Positions 1-7,027 of a stretch of DNA of 53,886 nt are shown here, in pieces. A program made the translations under genes and the position numbers. Numbering within the stretch: the stretch's first letter is position 1; each line of letters begins with the position of its first letter. Source of the stretch: Opitutales bacterium (lineage in GTDB: Bacteria; Verrucomicrobiota; Verrucomicrobiia; Opitutales; Oceanipulchritudinaceae); assembly GCA_020831485.1 (NCBI GenBank), contig JAFIGG010000016.1, forward strand, positions 1-53,886. The letters are read 5' to 3'. Below the pieces are notes generated by a model. The model had not been told where the DNA came from, did no database searches, and saw nothing but the letters and a program-made list of their open reading frames with translations.

Positions 1-953
1 CCGCTGACCGAGCGAACGCGGTCCGCAAATTTTTTAAAATCCGCGACGGAAGTCAGGTCTGCAAAAGTCGGCGGAGATACCGCCGCTTCCCCTTCCGGAA
101 TGCCTCTCACCTCGGCAATTCGGCCAATATTCTTATTGGCCGGCAGGTGGCCTCCCGTTCCGGTCTTTGCTCCCTGGCCACCCTTGAAGTGGAAGGCCTG
201 CACTTTCTCCAGAAGCGCTTCGTCATACCCGAATTTGGCGGAAGCCAGTTCATAGAGGTAGCGGCTGTTGGCCTCTTGTTCATCCGGCAGGATGCCCCCT
301 TCGCCCGAGCAAATACCCGTCCCCGCCAGTTCCGCGCCCTTGGCCATCGCCGTTTTCGCTTCCTCGGAAAGCGCCCCAAAACTCATGTCAGAGACCAGTA
401 ATGGAATTTTCAGCACCAATGGCTTGCGCGCCTCGGGTCCGATAACCAGCTCGGTGCCGACCTCCGCGTCTTCCATCAGCGGCTTGCGGGCCAACTGTGC
501 AACCAGTATCTGAATGTCGTCCCAGCTCGGAAGTTGATTCCGTGGAACCCCCATAGCCGCCATCGGTCCGTGATGGCCGACTTTTTCCAGTCCCCCTTCG
601 GCCAGTTCGTGAATGAATGCAACCGTTGGCTCTTCAGGCGTTGCCTTGGGCGACGGCATAGCGTCTTTATCGCCCTCCTTTTCCAATTTATAGGGCTCGC
701 CAACCTTATCGTCCAGAATCTGCGTATGGGATCCATCGCAGTAGGGCGCGTTCCCCGTCTGCTTGCATTGGCAGAGCGTCGCTTTTTCATCCTTCTCCGC
801 CTTGAAGGCCTTTGGCGTGAAGTCCGTTCCTTTATGAGATCCATCGCAGAACGGTTGATTAGCCGACTTTCCGCAGGTGCAGAAATAATAGCTTTCTCCC
901 TTTTTAAGTTCAACAGATGTCGGTTTCTTGGCGGCAACTACTGGTTTACTCAT
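1..953 (-). CDS. Tandem CDGSH iron-sulfur + FMN-dependent glutamate synthase-like protein (partial)
   Basis: The gene starts at ATG 953 and runs off the window edge, so about 317 N-terminal residues are visible. Two CDGSH iron-sulfur motifs come first (C25, C27, C36, H40 and C61, C63, C72, H76, both C-X-C-X8-C-X3-H), each expected to hold a [2Fe-2S] cluster. After a linker, from about residue 140, the sequence reads like the FMN-binding domain of the glutamate synthase large subunit (GltB-type): SDMSFGALSEEAK, then a Gly-rich GICSGEGG segment, then FHFKGGQGAKTGTGGHLP. No glutamine amidotransferase domain precedes it, so it is a GltB2-like stand-alone oxidoreductase whose electron donor could be the fused CDGSH part. 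That role is inference. No clear Shine-Dalgarno sequence precedes the ATG. The C-terminal half lies outside the window. Confidence 0.85.
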   Translation of the reverse strand, partial: MSKPVVAAKKPTSVELKKGESYYFCTCGKSANQPFCDGSHKGTDFTPKAFKAEKDEKATLCQCKQTGNAPYCDGSHTQILDDKVGEPYKLEKEGDKDAMPSPKATPEEPTVAFIHELAEGGLEKVGHHGPMAAMGVPRNQLPSWDDIQILVAQLARKPLMEDAEVGTELVIGPEARKPLVLKIPLLVSDMSFGALSEEAKTAMAKGAELAGTGICSGEGGILPDEQEANSRYLYELASAKFGYDEALLEKVQAFHFKGGQGAKTGTGGHLPANKNIGRIAEVRGIPEGEAAVSPPTFADLTSVADFKKFADRVRSVS

Positions 954-1008
954 GGTGATTTAAGGTAGGCTAATGGCAGCTATTAGGAAAGTGTTTTTTG
1001 GTTTTCGG

Positions 1009-1620
1009 TCAGCGCCGCCGTGAACGTACGCGATAAAGGCGCTCCGTAAAGCCACCTTCTTTTTCGAAGGCGGCGGCGAGAGCGGCCACCTGGCGGTCGA
1101 GCAGTGCGCAGGCCACGGCTATTAGAGTGAGGGCGGCGTTGGCGGCGATTTCGGGGTAGGTGGACGGAGTGGACCCGGTGGACGAGGTGGAGGGGATGTT
1201 GGCTTGCGTCCGGTGGGTGTGGTGGACCCACTTTACGATTGGCTCCAGTGTCGGGTAGCGCTGGTTGACCAAGTCCTGGCGGCGCGGGTCGTTTCGGGGC
1301 CACAGTGAGAGACCCCGTTGACGCAGGAAGTCTTCGTAGTCCAGCCGGAGCTCCTCGAGGCTGGCTCTCGCAACCTGCGTGAGCTTCAGCTCCATCTTCT
1401 TCGATGTTCCACTTGCCGCACTGCCCTCGGCGATATTCTGCACCCCACTGCGTGCCGCCTGCACCATTTGATCATGTGTTCGGCTGCGGCGATCAATGTA
1501 GCGATTGCAGAAGCGCACCGTGAAATCGTAAGCCAACTGCGCCACCTGGAAACTCTTCAATTTACGGTAGCCACCATGTTCAGGGATCAGCTTTTCTTTG
1601 TCATGTGCTTTCATGGCCAT
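1009..1620 (-). CDS. Four-helix-bundle protein with C-terminal 'suffix' domain
   Basis: About 203 residues. The N-terminal two thirds match the S23/IVP four-helix-bundle family (GGYRKLKSFQVAQLAYDFTV, then a Gln-Asn-Ile-Ala-Glu-Gly core), and the C-terminal part (YPEIAANAALTLIAVACALL, ending in a basic tail) matches the 'suffix' domain seen in some of these proteins. Function is unknown; relatives occur as free-standing genes and inside 23S rRNA intervening sequences. Between the two domains lies a Ser-Thr-X tripeptide run encoded by a 9-bp-period GTCCAC array (1159-1193), also found between genes nearby. The longer frame begins at a TTG at 1650, but ATGs at 1620 or 1614 are more likely starts; neither has an evident Shine-Dalgarno sequence. 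Confidence 0.8.
   Translation of the reverse strand: MAMKAHDKEKLIPEHGGYRKLKSFQVAQLAYDFTVRFCNRYIDRRSRTHDQMVQAARSGVQNIAEGSAASGTSKKMELKLTQVARASLEELRLDYEDFLRQRGLSLWPRNDPRRQDLVNQRYPTLEPIVKWVHHTHRTQANIPSTSSTGSTPSTYPEIAANAALTLIAVACALLDRQVAALAAAFEKEGGFTERLYRVRSRRR
1159..1193 (-). repeat. GTCCAC nonamer array inside a coding sequence
   Basis: Read on the - strand, about four units of roughly nine bases follow one another, each starting (G)TCCAC plus a variable triplet. The 9-bp period keeps the reading frame and encodes Ser-Thr-X repeats in the four-helix-bundle protein. The same unit type recurs between genes at 2356-2397. Confidence 0.8.
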
Positions 1621-1705
1621 CAGGCCAGTAAGCAGGCTCTTCAAAAGCAACAGCCAATAATAATCATTTTTACGTTATTCGCAGACAGCCCTGTCAGCAC
1701 AAAAA

Positions 1706-1780
1706 TGGCGCCCCCACCCGGACTCGAACCGGGATTGACGGTTTAGGAAACCGCAGTTCTATCCTTTGAACTATGGGGAC
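1706..1780 (-). tRNA. tRNA-Arg (anticodon CCT)
   Basis: A complete 75-base cloverleaf can be folded on the - strand. The acceptor stem is GTCCCCA with TGGGGGC, the D stem GTTC/GAAC, and the anticodon stem GCGGT/ACCGT with loop TTCCTAA, giving anticodon CCT, which reads AGG arginine codons. The T stem is CCCGG/CCGGG with a TTCGAGT loop. The 3' CCA is encoded. One G.T pair sits at the top of the anticodon stem and one T.G in the acceptor stem. Confidence 0.95.
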
Positions 1781-1820
1781 TCCTGAAAACGCCGTTTATT
1801 CATGGTTCAACCGTTAAAGC

Positions 1821-1890
1821 TGTCAAGGTTTGGCCCCAATCGAATTTTCTGGCTCCGCCAGGTCCGCCGGGTCTACATTGTCCACAGACT
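1821..1890 (+). repeat. Dispersed repeat copy 1 (TGTCAAGGTYTGRCCCC plus degenerate nonamers)
   Basis: A 29-bp segment (1821-1849) matches 2325-2353 at 25 of 29 positions. Both copies begin TGTCAAGGT and are followed a few bases later by GTCC-type units of about nine bases, degenerate here (GTCCGCCGG, GTCTACATT, GTCCACAGA). The shared order of 29-mer then nonamers suggests one repeat element present twice. Confidence 0.7.
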
Positions 1891-1920
1891 AGCTTCGAAT
1901 GTTTTTACAGGGATCCTTCG

Positions 1921-1942
1921 CCAGCATGAATGCAGGCGCTAC
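1921..1942 (-). repeat. REP-like palindrome, family 1
   Basis: On the - strand it reads GTAGCGCCT, then a small hairpin GCAT-TC-ATGC, then TGG. It belongs with the copies at 3717-3740, 3776-3799 and 27787-27809, which share the GTAG head and the two-base loop flanked by pairing bases. It lies just past the stop of the DUF2442 remnant. Confidence 0.6.
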
Positions 1943-1958
1943 TTTTTATTGCCCGACT

Positions 1959-2224
<266 letters not shown>

Positions 2225-2324
2225 TGCTTGGATGGATTGGGGGTTCCTGAGGTCATCCGGCCAGTTATTGATGTCGCCCTATTGATATCCGAGCGAATAT
2301 CAAAGGCGCTGACAGCAGATCTAA

Positions 2325-2397
2325 TGTCAAGGTCTGACCCCGATCGAATTTCCCGCGTCCACTCAGTCCACTGCGTCCACCTTGTCCACCGTCCACT
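2325..2397 (+). repeat. Dispersed repeat copy 2 with GTCCAC nonamer array
   Basis: The 29-bp unit at 2325-2353 (TGTCAAGGTCTGACCCC and onward) is followed at 2356-2397 by five units beginning GTCCAC, spaced nine bases apart except for one shortened unit (GTCCACTCA, GTCCACTGC, GTCCACCTT, GTCCACC, GTCCACT). The array lies in the gap before the FkbM gene. Confidence 0.8.
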
Positions 2398-2445
2398 CCC
2401 GACAATTATCTTGCGCCGCCTGATTATGGCCGAAACATAGGGTTT

Positions 2446-3267
2446 ATGTCCCAAGTCAGTCGTCAGGTCCGTTCGTGTTTGCTCTCTTGTTTGCCCATGG
2501 GGCTGAGGATGAAAGTTCTGAATACTTGGCCGAACTGGCGTAAGGCGGCGCCGGAGGGGATGGAGTTTGTATTTGATGGCTATCTGGACGACCTGAAAAT
2601 CCAGGTGGACACGCGCTTTCTGGTGGAACGCATTGCCTGGACGGGGGCTTATGAGGCGGATTTTCAGAATTGGATTCGCTGCAACATTGTGCCGGGGGCA
2701 GTGGTGCTGGATATTGGGGCGAATGTGGGGGCGATTACCTTGGGCCTGGCGAAACAGGTTGGCGATGCGGGTCGGGTGCATGCCTTTGAGCCGGCGCCGC
2801 CGAACCGCCGCCGACTGGAAGAGAACCTGGCCCTGAATCCTGAGCTGGAGCAACGGGTGACGGTGCATCCTTTCGGCTTGGGACAGAATGTTGAAACGCT
2901 CTACTGGCACGAAGAACCGGGCAATCCGGGCAATGGCTGGTTGCGGACGGAGGGCGAAGAAGCGGTGCCGGTGAAAGTGCTCGACGAGGTAGTGGAGGGC
3001 TTGAGCCTCTCCCGTCTGGACTTCATCAAAATCGATGTCGAAGGCATGGAATGGCCGATCTTCCAGGGGGCCGAGGCAACGCTGAAAAAGTGGAAACCAG
3101 GGCTTTATTTCGAAACGCTCTCGCGCTTCCGTCAGGATGGCGAAGGGCATGAGCCGATCCGGGAATTTCTGGAAGGCTTGGGTTACCAGTTCTATTTCCT
3201 GAACAAGGACGGAACCGCCGAGCCGCTGACCGCAGGCAAGTGGGCGAGTTATACTTTGGCTTTGTGA
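2446..3267 (+). CDS. FkbM-family SAM-dependent methyltransferase
   Basis: 273 residues. The class I methyltransferase motif I is clear at residues 86-101 (VVLDIGANVGAITLGL), followed by an acidic residue at the end of strand 2 (HAFEPAPPN, near 113-120) and the FkbM signature FIKIDVEGMEW at 193-203. The family methylates hydroxyl groups, often on glycans or natural products; the substrate here cannot be told. The gene stands alone, with repeats upstream and an ArsC-like gene 73 bp downstream. Start codons at 2446, 2497 and 2509 are all possible; the core begins well after all three, so the choice affects only the N-terminus. Confidence 0.85.
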   Translation: MSQVSRQVRSCLLSCLPMGLRMKVLNTWPNWRKAAPEGMEFVFDGYLDDLKIQVDTRFLVERIAWTGAYEADFQNWIRCNIVPGAVVLDIGANVGAITLGLAKQVGDAGRVHAFEPAPPNRRRLEENLALNPELEQRVTVHPFGLGQNVETLYWHEEPGNPGNGWLRTEGEEAVPVKVLDEVVEGLSLSRLDFIKIDVEGMEWPIFQGAEATLKKWKPGLYFETLSRFRQDGEGHEPIREFLEGLGYQFYFLNKDGTAEPLTAGKWASYTLAL

Positions 3268-3340
3268 ATGTGAGGGGCTGAGGGGCTGGATGACAGTGGG
3301 GCTTTGACAGGATCTATTGGGATGTTTGTTTCATTGTTTG

Positions 3341-3697
3341 ATGAAAACGATTCGTGTTTATACCTATTCCAAGTGCAGCACTTGTCGCAAAGCGACGGCT
3401 TGGCTGAATGCAAAGGGGATTGATTACGAGGAAATCCCCATCGCCGAAAATCCGCCTTCAATCCAGGAGCTGGCGCGAATGGAAAAATTCCTCGGCGGAA
3501 AACGAGGAAGGCTGTTCAACACCTCCGGCCGGGAATACCGCTCACTCGGTTTGAAAGACAAGCTGCCAGATATGTCTGCCGAAGAGGCCTACGCTCTGTT
3601 GAATGGCAACGGAATGCTGGTCAAACGGCCGTTCCTGATTACGCCGCAAGGCGGTGCGGTCGGGTTTCGCGAGGCTGAATGGCAGGAGCTGTTGTAG
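3341..3697 (+). CDS. ArsC/Spx/MgsR-family thioredoxin-fold protein
   Basis: 118 residues from ATG 3341; the frame opens earlier, at 3317, but the family begins at the beta strand IRVYTYSKC, so the internal ATG fits. The redox motif is C-S-T-C (C12, C15), and the tail LVKRPFLITPQGGAVGFRE matches the arsenate reductase-like family (YfgD, ArsC, Spx). The CXXC form and length resemble Spx/MgsR-type proteins rather than classical glutaredoxin-linked ArsC, which has a single Cys. No arsenic genes are nearby, so arsenate reduction is not supported by context. It is followed by REP-like palindromes. Confidence 0.8.
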   Translation: MKTIRVYTYSKCSTCRKATAWLNAKGIDYEEIPIAENPPSIQELARMEKFLGGKRGRLFNTSGREYRSLGLKDKLPDMSAEEAYALLNGNGMLVKRPFLITPQGGAVGFREAEWQELL

Positions 3698-3716
3698 GGT
3701 CGCGCCTCGCATTAAA

Positions 3717-3799
3717 GTAGCACCTGCATTTATGCTGGTGAAGGGCGTGGTTCCAGACAGCTGATTTGCGCGGGTCACCACGCTAAAGCGAGGTGCTAC
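3717..3799. repeat. Inverted pair of REP-like palindromes, family 1
   Basis: The + copy at 3717-3740 reads GTAGCACCT, hairpin GCAT-TT-ATGC, then TGGTG. The - copy at 3776-3799 reads GTAGCACCT, hairpin CGCT-TT-AGCG, then TGGTG. Head, loop and tail are identical, while stem bases differ on both sides so that pairing is kept. The outer GTAGCACCT arms can also pair across the 49 bases between them. Confidence 0.7.
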
Positions 3800-3864
3800 T
3801 CTGAGCTCTTCAGATTTTGCTCGCAGAGCCACGGGCTCTGCTTTTGGGTTGAGGGTTCTTTGTT

Positions 3865-5481
3865 ATGATCGAACTCAACGAATTTAAGCTCAGCTACGGA
3901 GAGAAGGTGGTCTTCAACGACATCTCTGCTCAGGTTTCGCCGAACGACCGCATTGGTTTGGTGGGAGTCAATGGCTCCGGTAAGTCCACCTTTTTGCGGG
4001 TGTTGACGGGTGAAGCCGAATTGGATGCAGGAAAGATCCAGAAACCGGATTGGGCCACTGTGGGCTACCTGCCGCAGGATGGCATTCAGGTGCGGGGGAA
4101 GAGCCTTTATAAAGAGGTGGAGACGGCTTTCGAGGATGTGCTCAGCCTGCAGGCGAAAATTGATGGGGCCACGGAGAAGATGTATGAAATGGATCCGGAG
4201 GATGATGCCTATTACGAGTTGATCGACACGATTGGCGAATGGGAGCAGCAGCTCGAGGATCACGAGCCGGAGCGGATGAAGTCGCGCATTGAGCGAATTT
4301 TGACCGGTCTCGGGTTTGCCATGAGCGACATGGATCGCGACACGGGTGAATTCTCCGGGGGTTGGCAAATGCGCATCGCGCTGGCCAAACTGTTGCTGCT
4401 GAATCCAAGTTTGTTGCTGCTGGACGAACCGACGAATCACCTGGACCTCTACTCGCAGCGCTGGCTGGAAGCCTATTTGCGTGGTTACCATGGTTCCCTG
4501 ATGGTCATTTCCCACGACCGTGCATTTCTCAACGAAGTGACCAATGCCACCTGGGAACTCAAATTCGGCAACCTCAACATTTATAAAGGAAACTACAGTT
4601 TCTACGAAAAGGCCCGCGCGGAGCGCCTGGCGGTTCAGCGCAAGGCGGCGGACAACCAGAAAAAAGAGATTGCCCGCCAGAAGGAGTTCATCAACCGCTT
4701 CCGCTCCAATCAGAAGAAGGCGAGCATGGTTCAGAGTCGCTTGAAGCAACTGGACAAGGTGGAGATCATTCAGCCGGAGCGCGAAGAGAAGAAAATCTAT
4801 TTCCGCTTTCCACCACCACCGGTCGCCAGCCACAAGGTGGTGAAAATCGAGAACCTGCACAAGGCTTACGGTGACCTGAAAGTCTTCGACGGCCTCGACT
4901 TGGAGATCACCAAAGGCGACCGCATTGCGGTGGTGGGCGTCAACGGCGCTGGTAAATCGACCCTCGCCCGTATCCTTGCTGGCAATGAGCCTTATCAGGA
5001 CGGAGAGATCAGCTACGGCATCAACACCGTGATCGGTTACTTCGCACAGCAGCAGGCTGAGGAATTGGATCCGAACCTGACCGTGCTTGATGAAGTTGAA
5101 CGCGCCGCGATTGACAATCCCGATGCCAGCCCCCGTGCCGCCTTGGGAGCCCTTTTGTTTTCCGGCGACGAGCAAAACAAATCGATCAATGTGCTCTCCG
5201 GTGGTGAACGCAATCGAGTGGCCCTGGCCAAAATGCTCATGCGACCTGCGAACTGCCTGATCCTGGACGAACCGACCAATCACCTGGACATCCGTTCCAA
5301 GGAGGTCCTGCAGGATGCCATACGCGAATTCGACGGCACCGTCATCCTCGTCAGCCACGACCGCGACTTCCTCGACCCCGTTGTCGAAAAGGTTCTCGAA
5401 GTCTCCCCAACCGGCACCCGCATGTTGACCTGTAACGTAACCGAATACATCGAGCGCCTGGAAAAAGAATCAGAGAAGTAG
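3865..5481 (+). CDS. ABC-F family ATPase (Uup/EttA-like)
   Basis: 538 residues with two ABC ATPase domains and no membrane segments, the hallmark of ABC-F proteins that act on ribosomes. Domain 1 has Walker A GVNGSGKST near residue 36, signature FSGGWQMR and Walker B LLLLDEPTNHLDL. Domain 2 has GVNGAGKST, LSGGERNRVAL and LILDEPTNHLD. Both catalytic Glu residues are present. A charged linker rich in Lys, Arg and Glu joins the domains (about residues 240-310), as expected for the P-site tRNA-interaction motif. The subgroup (EttA, Uup, YbiT or YheS) is not certain from reading alone. A hairpin follows the stop at 5482-5502. Confidence 0.92.
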   Translation: MIELNEFKLSYGEKVVFNDISAQVSPNDRIGLVGVNGSGKSTFLRVLTGEAELDAGKIQKPDWATVGYLPQDGIQVRGKSLYKEVETAFEDVLSLQAKIDGATEKMYEMDPEDDAYYELIDTIGEWEQQLEDHEPERMKSRIERILTGLGFAMSDMDRDTGEFSGGWQMRIALAKLLLLNPSLLLLDEPTNHLDLYSQRWLEAYLRGYHGSLMVISHDRAFLNEVTNATWELKFGNLNIYKGNYSFYEKARAERLAVQRKAADNQKKEIARQKEFINRFRSNQKKASMVQSRLKQLDKVEIIQPEREEKKIYFRFPPPPVASHKVVKIENLHKAYGDLKVFDGLDLEITKGDRIAVVGVNGAGKSTLARILAGNEPYQDGEISYGINTVIGYFAQQQAEELDPNLTVLDEVERAAIDNPDASPRAALGALLFSGDEQNKSINVLSGGERNRVALAKMLMRPANCLILDEPTNHLDIRSKEVLQDAIREFDGTVILVSHDRDFLDPVVEKVLEVSPTGTRMLTCNVTEYIERLEKESEK

Positions 5482-5502
5482 GTGCAGCGGTCTCCGCTGC
5501 AC
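5482..5502 (+). terminator. Hairpin after the ABC-F gene
   Basis: A perfect 9-bp stem, GTGCAGCGG with CCGCTGCAC around a TCT loop, begins at the ABC-F stop codon. No T tract follows, so it may stabilise the mRNA end or be another small palindrome rather than an intrinsic terminator. Confidence 0.4.
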
Positions 5503-5530
5503 AGCGCGTAATGGGGAGGTGCACTGGGTA

Positions 5531-5560
5531 GGATTCCGCACTCGGGACGAGCGCGGCTAC
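5531..5560 (-). repeat. GTAG-headed palindrome
   Basis: On the - strand it reads GTAGCCGCGCTC, loop GTCCC, then GAGTGCGG. Seven of the eight stem positions pair (CCGCGCTC with GAGTGCGG). It shares the GTAG head and general design of the family 1 palindromes but has a longer stem. It lies between the ABC-F and hydrolase genes. Confidence 0.45.
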
Positions 5561-5593
5561 GAACGATTTGCCGAATTTGTACTATTGGCTAGC

Positions 5594-6226
5594 ATGTCCG
5601 GCATGGACATTCATCACTTTCCACATCAATTTGTTTCTGGAGATCCGAAGGGGTCCGTACCGAACTTGCTGCTGCTGCATGGCATGGGTGGCAGTGAACA
5701 CGATCTGATCCAACTGGCTCAAGAGCTGTCGCCCGGGAGTGCGCTGCTGAGTCCGCGGGGGCAGATTTCCGAGCGTGGGGCTGCGAGGTTTTTTAAACGC
5801 TTTGCGGAAGGGGTGCTGGACATCGACGACTGGCGTTTTCGCAGTGCGGAACTGGCTGAGTGGCTGCAGCTGGCGAAGGATGCGTATGACCTGAAGGGCC
5901 TTCCTCTGTACGCGTTGGGCTATTCCAATGGAGCGAACATCGCCTTGGGTCTGCTGCTCCTGCAGCCGGAGGTCATCTCCGGGGCGGTGCTGCTGCGGCC
6001 GATGTGGATCACGGATGAGGTGCCTGGCACCACTTTGACTGGGCAGCGGGTGCTTCTGCTGTCCGGGGCCGAGGATCCGATCATTGATGCTGACGATGCG
6101 GCCAAACTCGAAGCGCAATTCAAGGCCTTGGGCGCTTCAGTGAGCATGCATCAGCACGAAAGAGTGGGGCACCAACTGGTCAGGCGCGACCTGGAGTTGG
6201 CTAAGGAGTGGCTTGCGAGCTCCTGA
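5594..6226 (+). CDS. Alpha/beta hydrolase (carboxylesterase/MhqD-like)
   Basis: 210 residues from ATG 5594; the frame extends back to 5519 but the extra residues show no family resemblance. The oxyanion region LLLLHGMGGSEHDL (residues 25-38), nucleophile elbow GYSNG with Ser111, an acid at Asp161 or Asp165, and His193 in VGHQL form the catalytic triad. Size and motif order match the phospholipase/carboxylesterase group (MhqD, YpfH). No signal peptide is seen, so it is probably cytoplasmic. The substrate is unknown. The next gene is convergent, with stops 6 bp apart. Confidence 0.85.
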   Translation: MSGMDIHHFPHQFVSGDPKGSVPNLLLLHGMGGSEHDLIQLAQELSPGSALLSPRGQISERGAARFFKRFAEGVLDIDDWRFRSAELAEWLQLAKDAYDLKGLPLYALGYSNGANIALGLLLLQPEVISGAVLLRPMWITDEVPGTTLTGQRVLLLSGAEDPIIDADDAAKLEAQFKALGASVSMHQHERVGHQLVRRDLELAKEWLASS

Positions 6227-6232
6227 ACTCTA

Positions 6233-7027
6233 TCAGCGCAGCTTGCCGGTTTTCTCCAGGACCAACAGAATAGCAGCCTGGCGTCCGGGAATGTCCAGTT
6301 TGGCGTAGGCGTTGCGGAGGTGCTTTTTGACGGTGGTGAAATGCAGCTTGAAACGCTCGGCGATGGCTTTGTCGCTGAGTCCCTCGGCAACCTGCTGGAG
6401 GATTTCCGCTTCGCGCAGGGTGACGCCCAGGGCCTGGGCGAGCGCCTTGGGCGTTTGTGCCGGTGCGGATTGTTTACTGGTGCCAGGCACCGTTCCTTGA
6501 GAAGAAAGGCGTTCCAGCAGTTGCAGCAGGTGAGGTCCGAGGGCGTTGAGCAAGGCCAGTTCCTCATCACCGAAGTCGAACAGGCTGCGGTCCAGAAGGA
6601 GCAGAAGTTCACTGCTGTTTTCGCCCTCGATACACAGAGCGAGAGTGAAGGCAAGGCGGTGGTTCTGCTGGCTGCTGCGGTAGATCGTATGGCGCCGCCA
6701 GTCGAGTGCCGACATAAGGTCGGTCAGCCGCACTGGCTCCCCGCTTCCTTCGCTGCTGTAGTGTTCCAGAATAGGGTGGCTGGCCAGTTGGCTGCGGAAG
6801 GCCTTGCTTTCGTCTTTGCTATAAGGGAAACGGTGCCCCTCTATCCAATCCGTTTTGCCGCCTGCGGCGGCTGTCCAGCGTAGGCTGGAAGCTTCCGCGG
6901 AAATCAGTTCGTCGACAATGCGCAGAGCCTGTTCGCGAAACACTGCAAGCGATCGAATCGCATTCAGACGGAGTATGCTTTCAAGCAGTTGTGCGGTTTT
7001 ATCCGGCGGGAGGCGGTGCAGATCCAT
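6233..7027 (-). CDS. LuxR-type transcriptional regulator
   Basis: About 264 residues from ATG 7027; earlier starts at 7060 (ATG) and 7099 (GTG) are possible and would extend further into the upstream gene. An AGGAG lies 14 bases before ATG 7027, rather far for a Shine-Dalgarno sequence. The last 65 residues form a LuxR/GerE helix-turn-helix (LTLREAEILQQVAEGLSDKAIAERF read as GVTLREAEILQ and AEGLSDKAIAERF, then HFTTVKKHLRNAYAKL). The N-terminal 170 residues are helical with no receiver-type Asp site, so the input domain is unidentified, possibly a divergent GAF or PAS-like fold. It overlaps the 3' end of the Na/Pi cotransporter gene, suggesting translational coupling. Confidence 0.82.
   Translation of the reverse strand: MDLHRLPPDKTAQLLESILRLNAIRSLAVFREQALRIVDELISAEASSLRWTAAAGGKTDWIEGHRFPYSKDESKAFRSQLASHPILEHYSSEGSGEPVRLTDLMSALDWRRHTIYRSSQQNHRLAFTLALCIEGENSSELLLLLDRSLFDFGDEELALLNALGPHLLQLLERLSSQGTVPGTSKQSAPAQTPKALAQALGVTLREAEILQQVAEGLSDKAIAERFKLHFTTVKKHLRNAYAKLDIPGRQAAILLVLEKTGKLR

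Noticed and set aside
2356-2397. Possible CRISPR array from the GTCCAC repeats
   Set aside because: Units are about nine bases with no spacers, and no cas genes are present.
3796-5358. A 520-codon open frame on the - strand opposite the ABC-F gene
   Set aside because: Its codons lie opposite a clear two-domain ABC-F protein, and the translation has no recognisable family.
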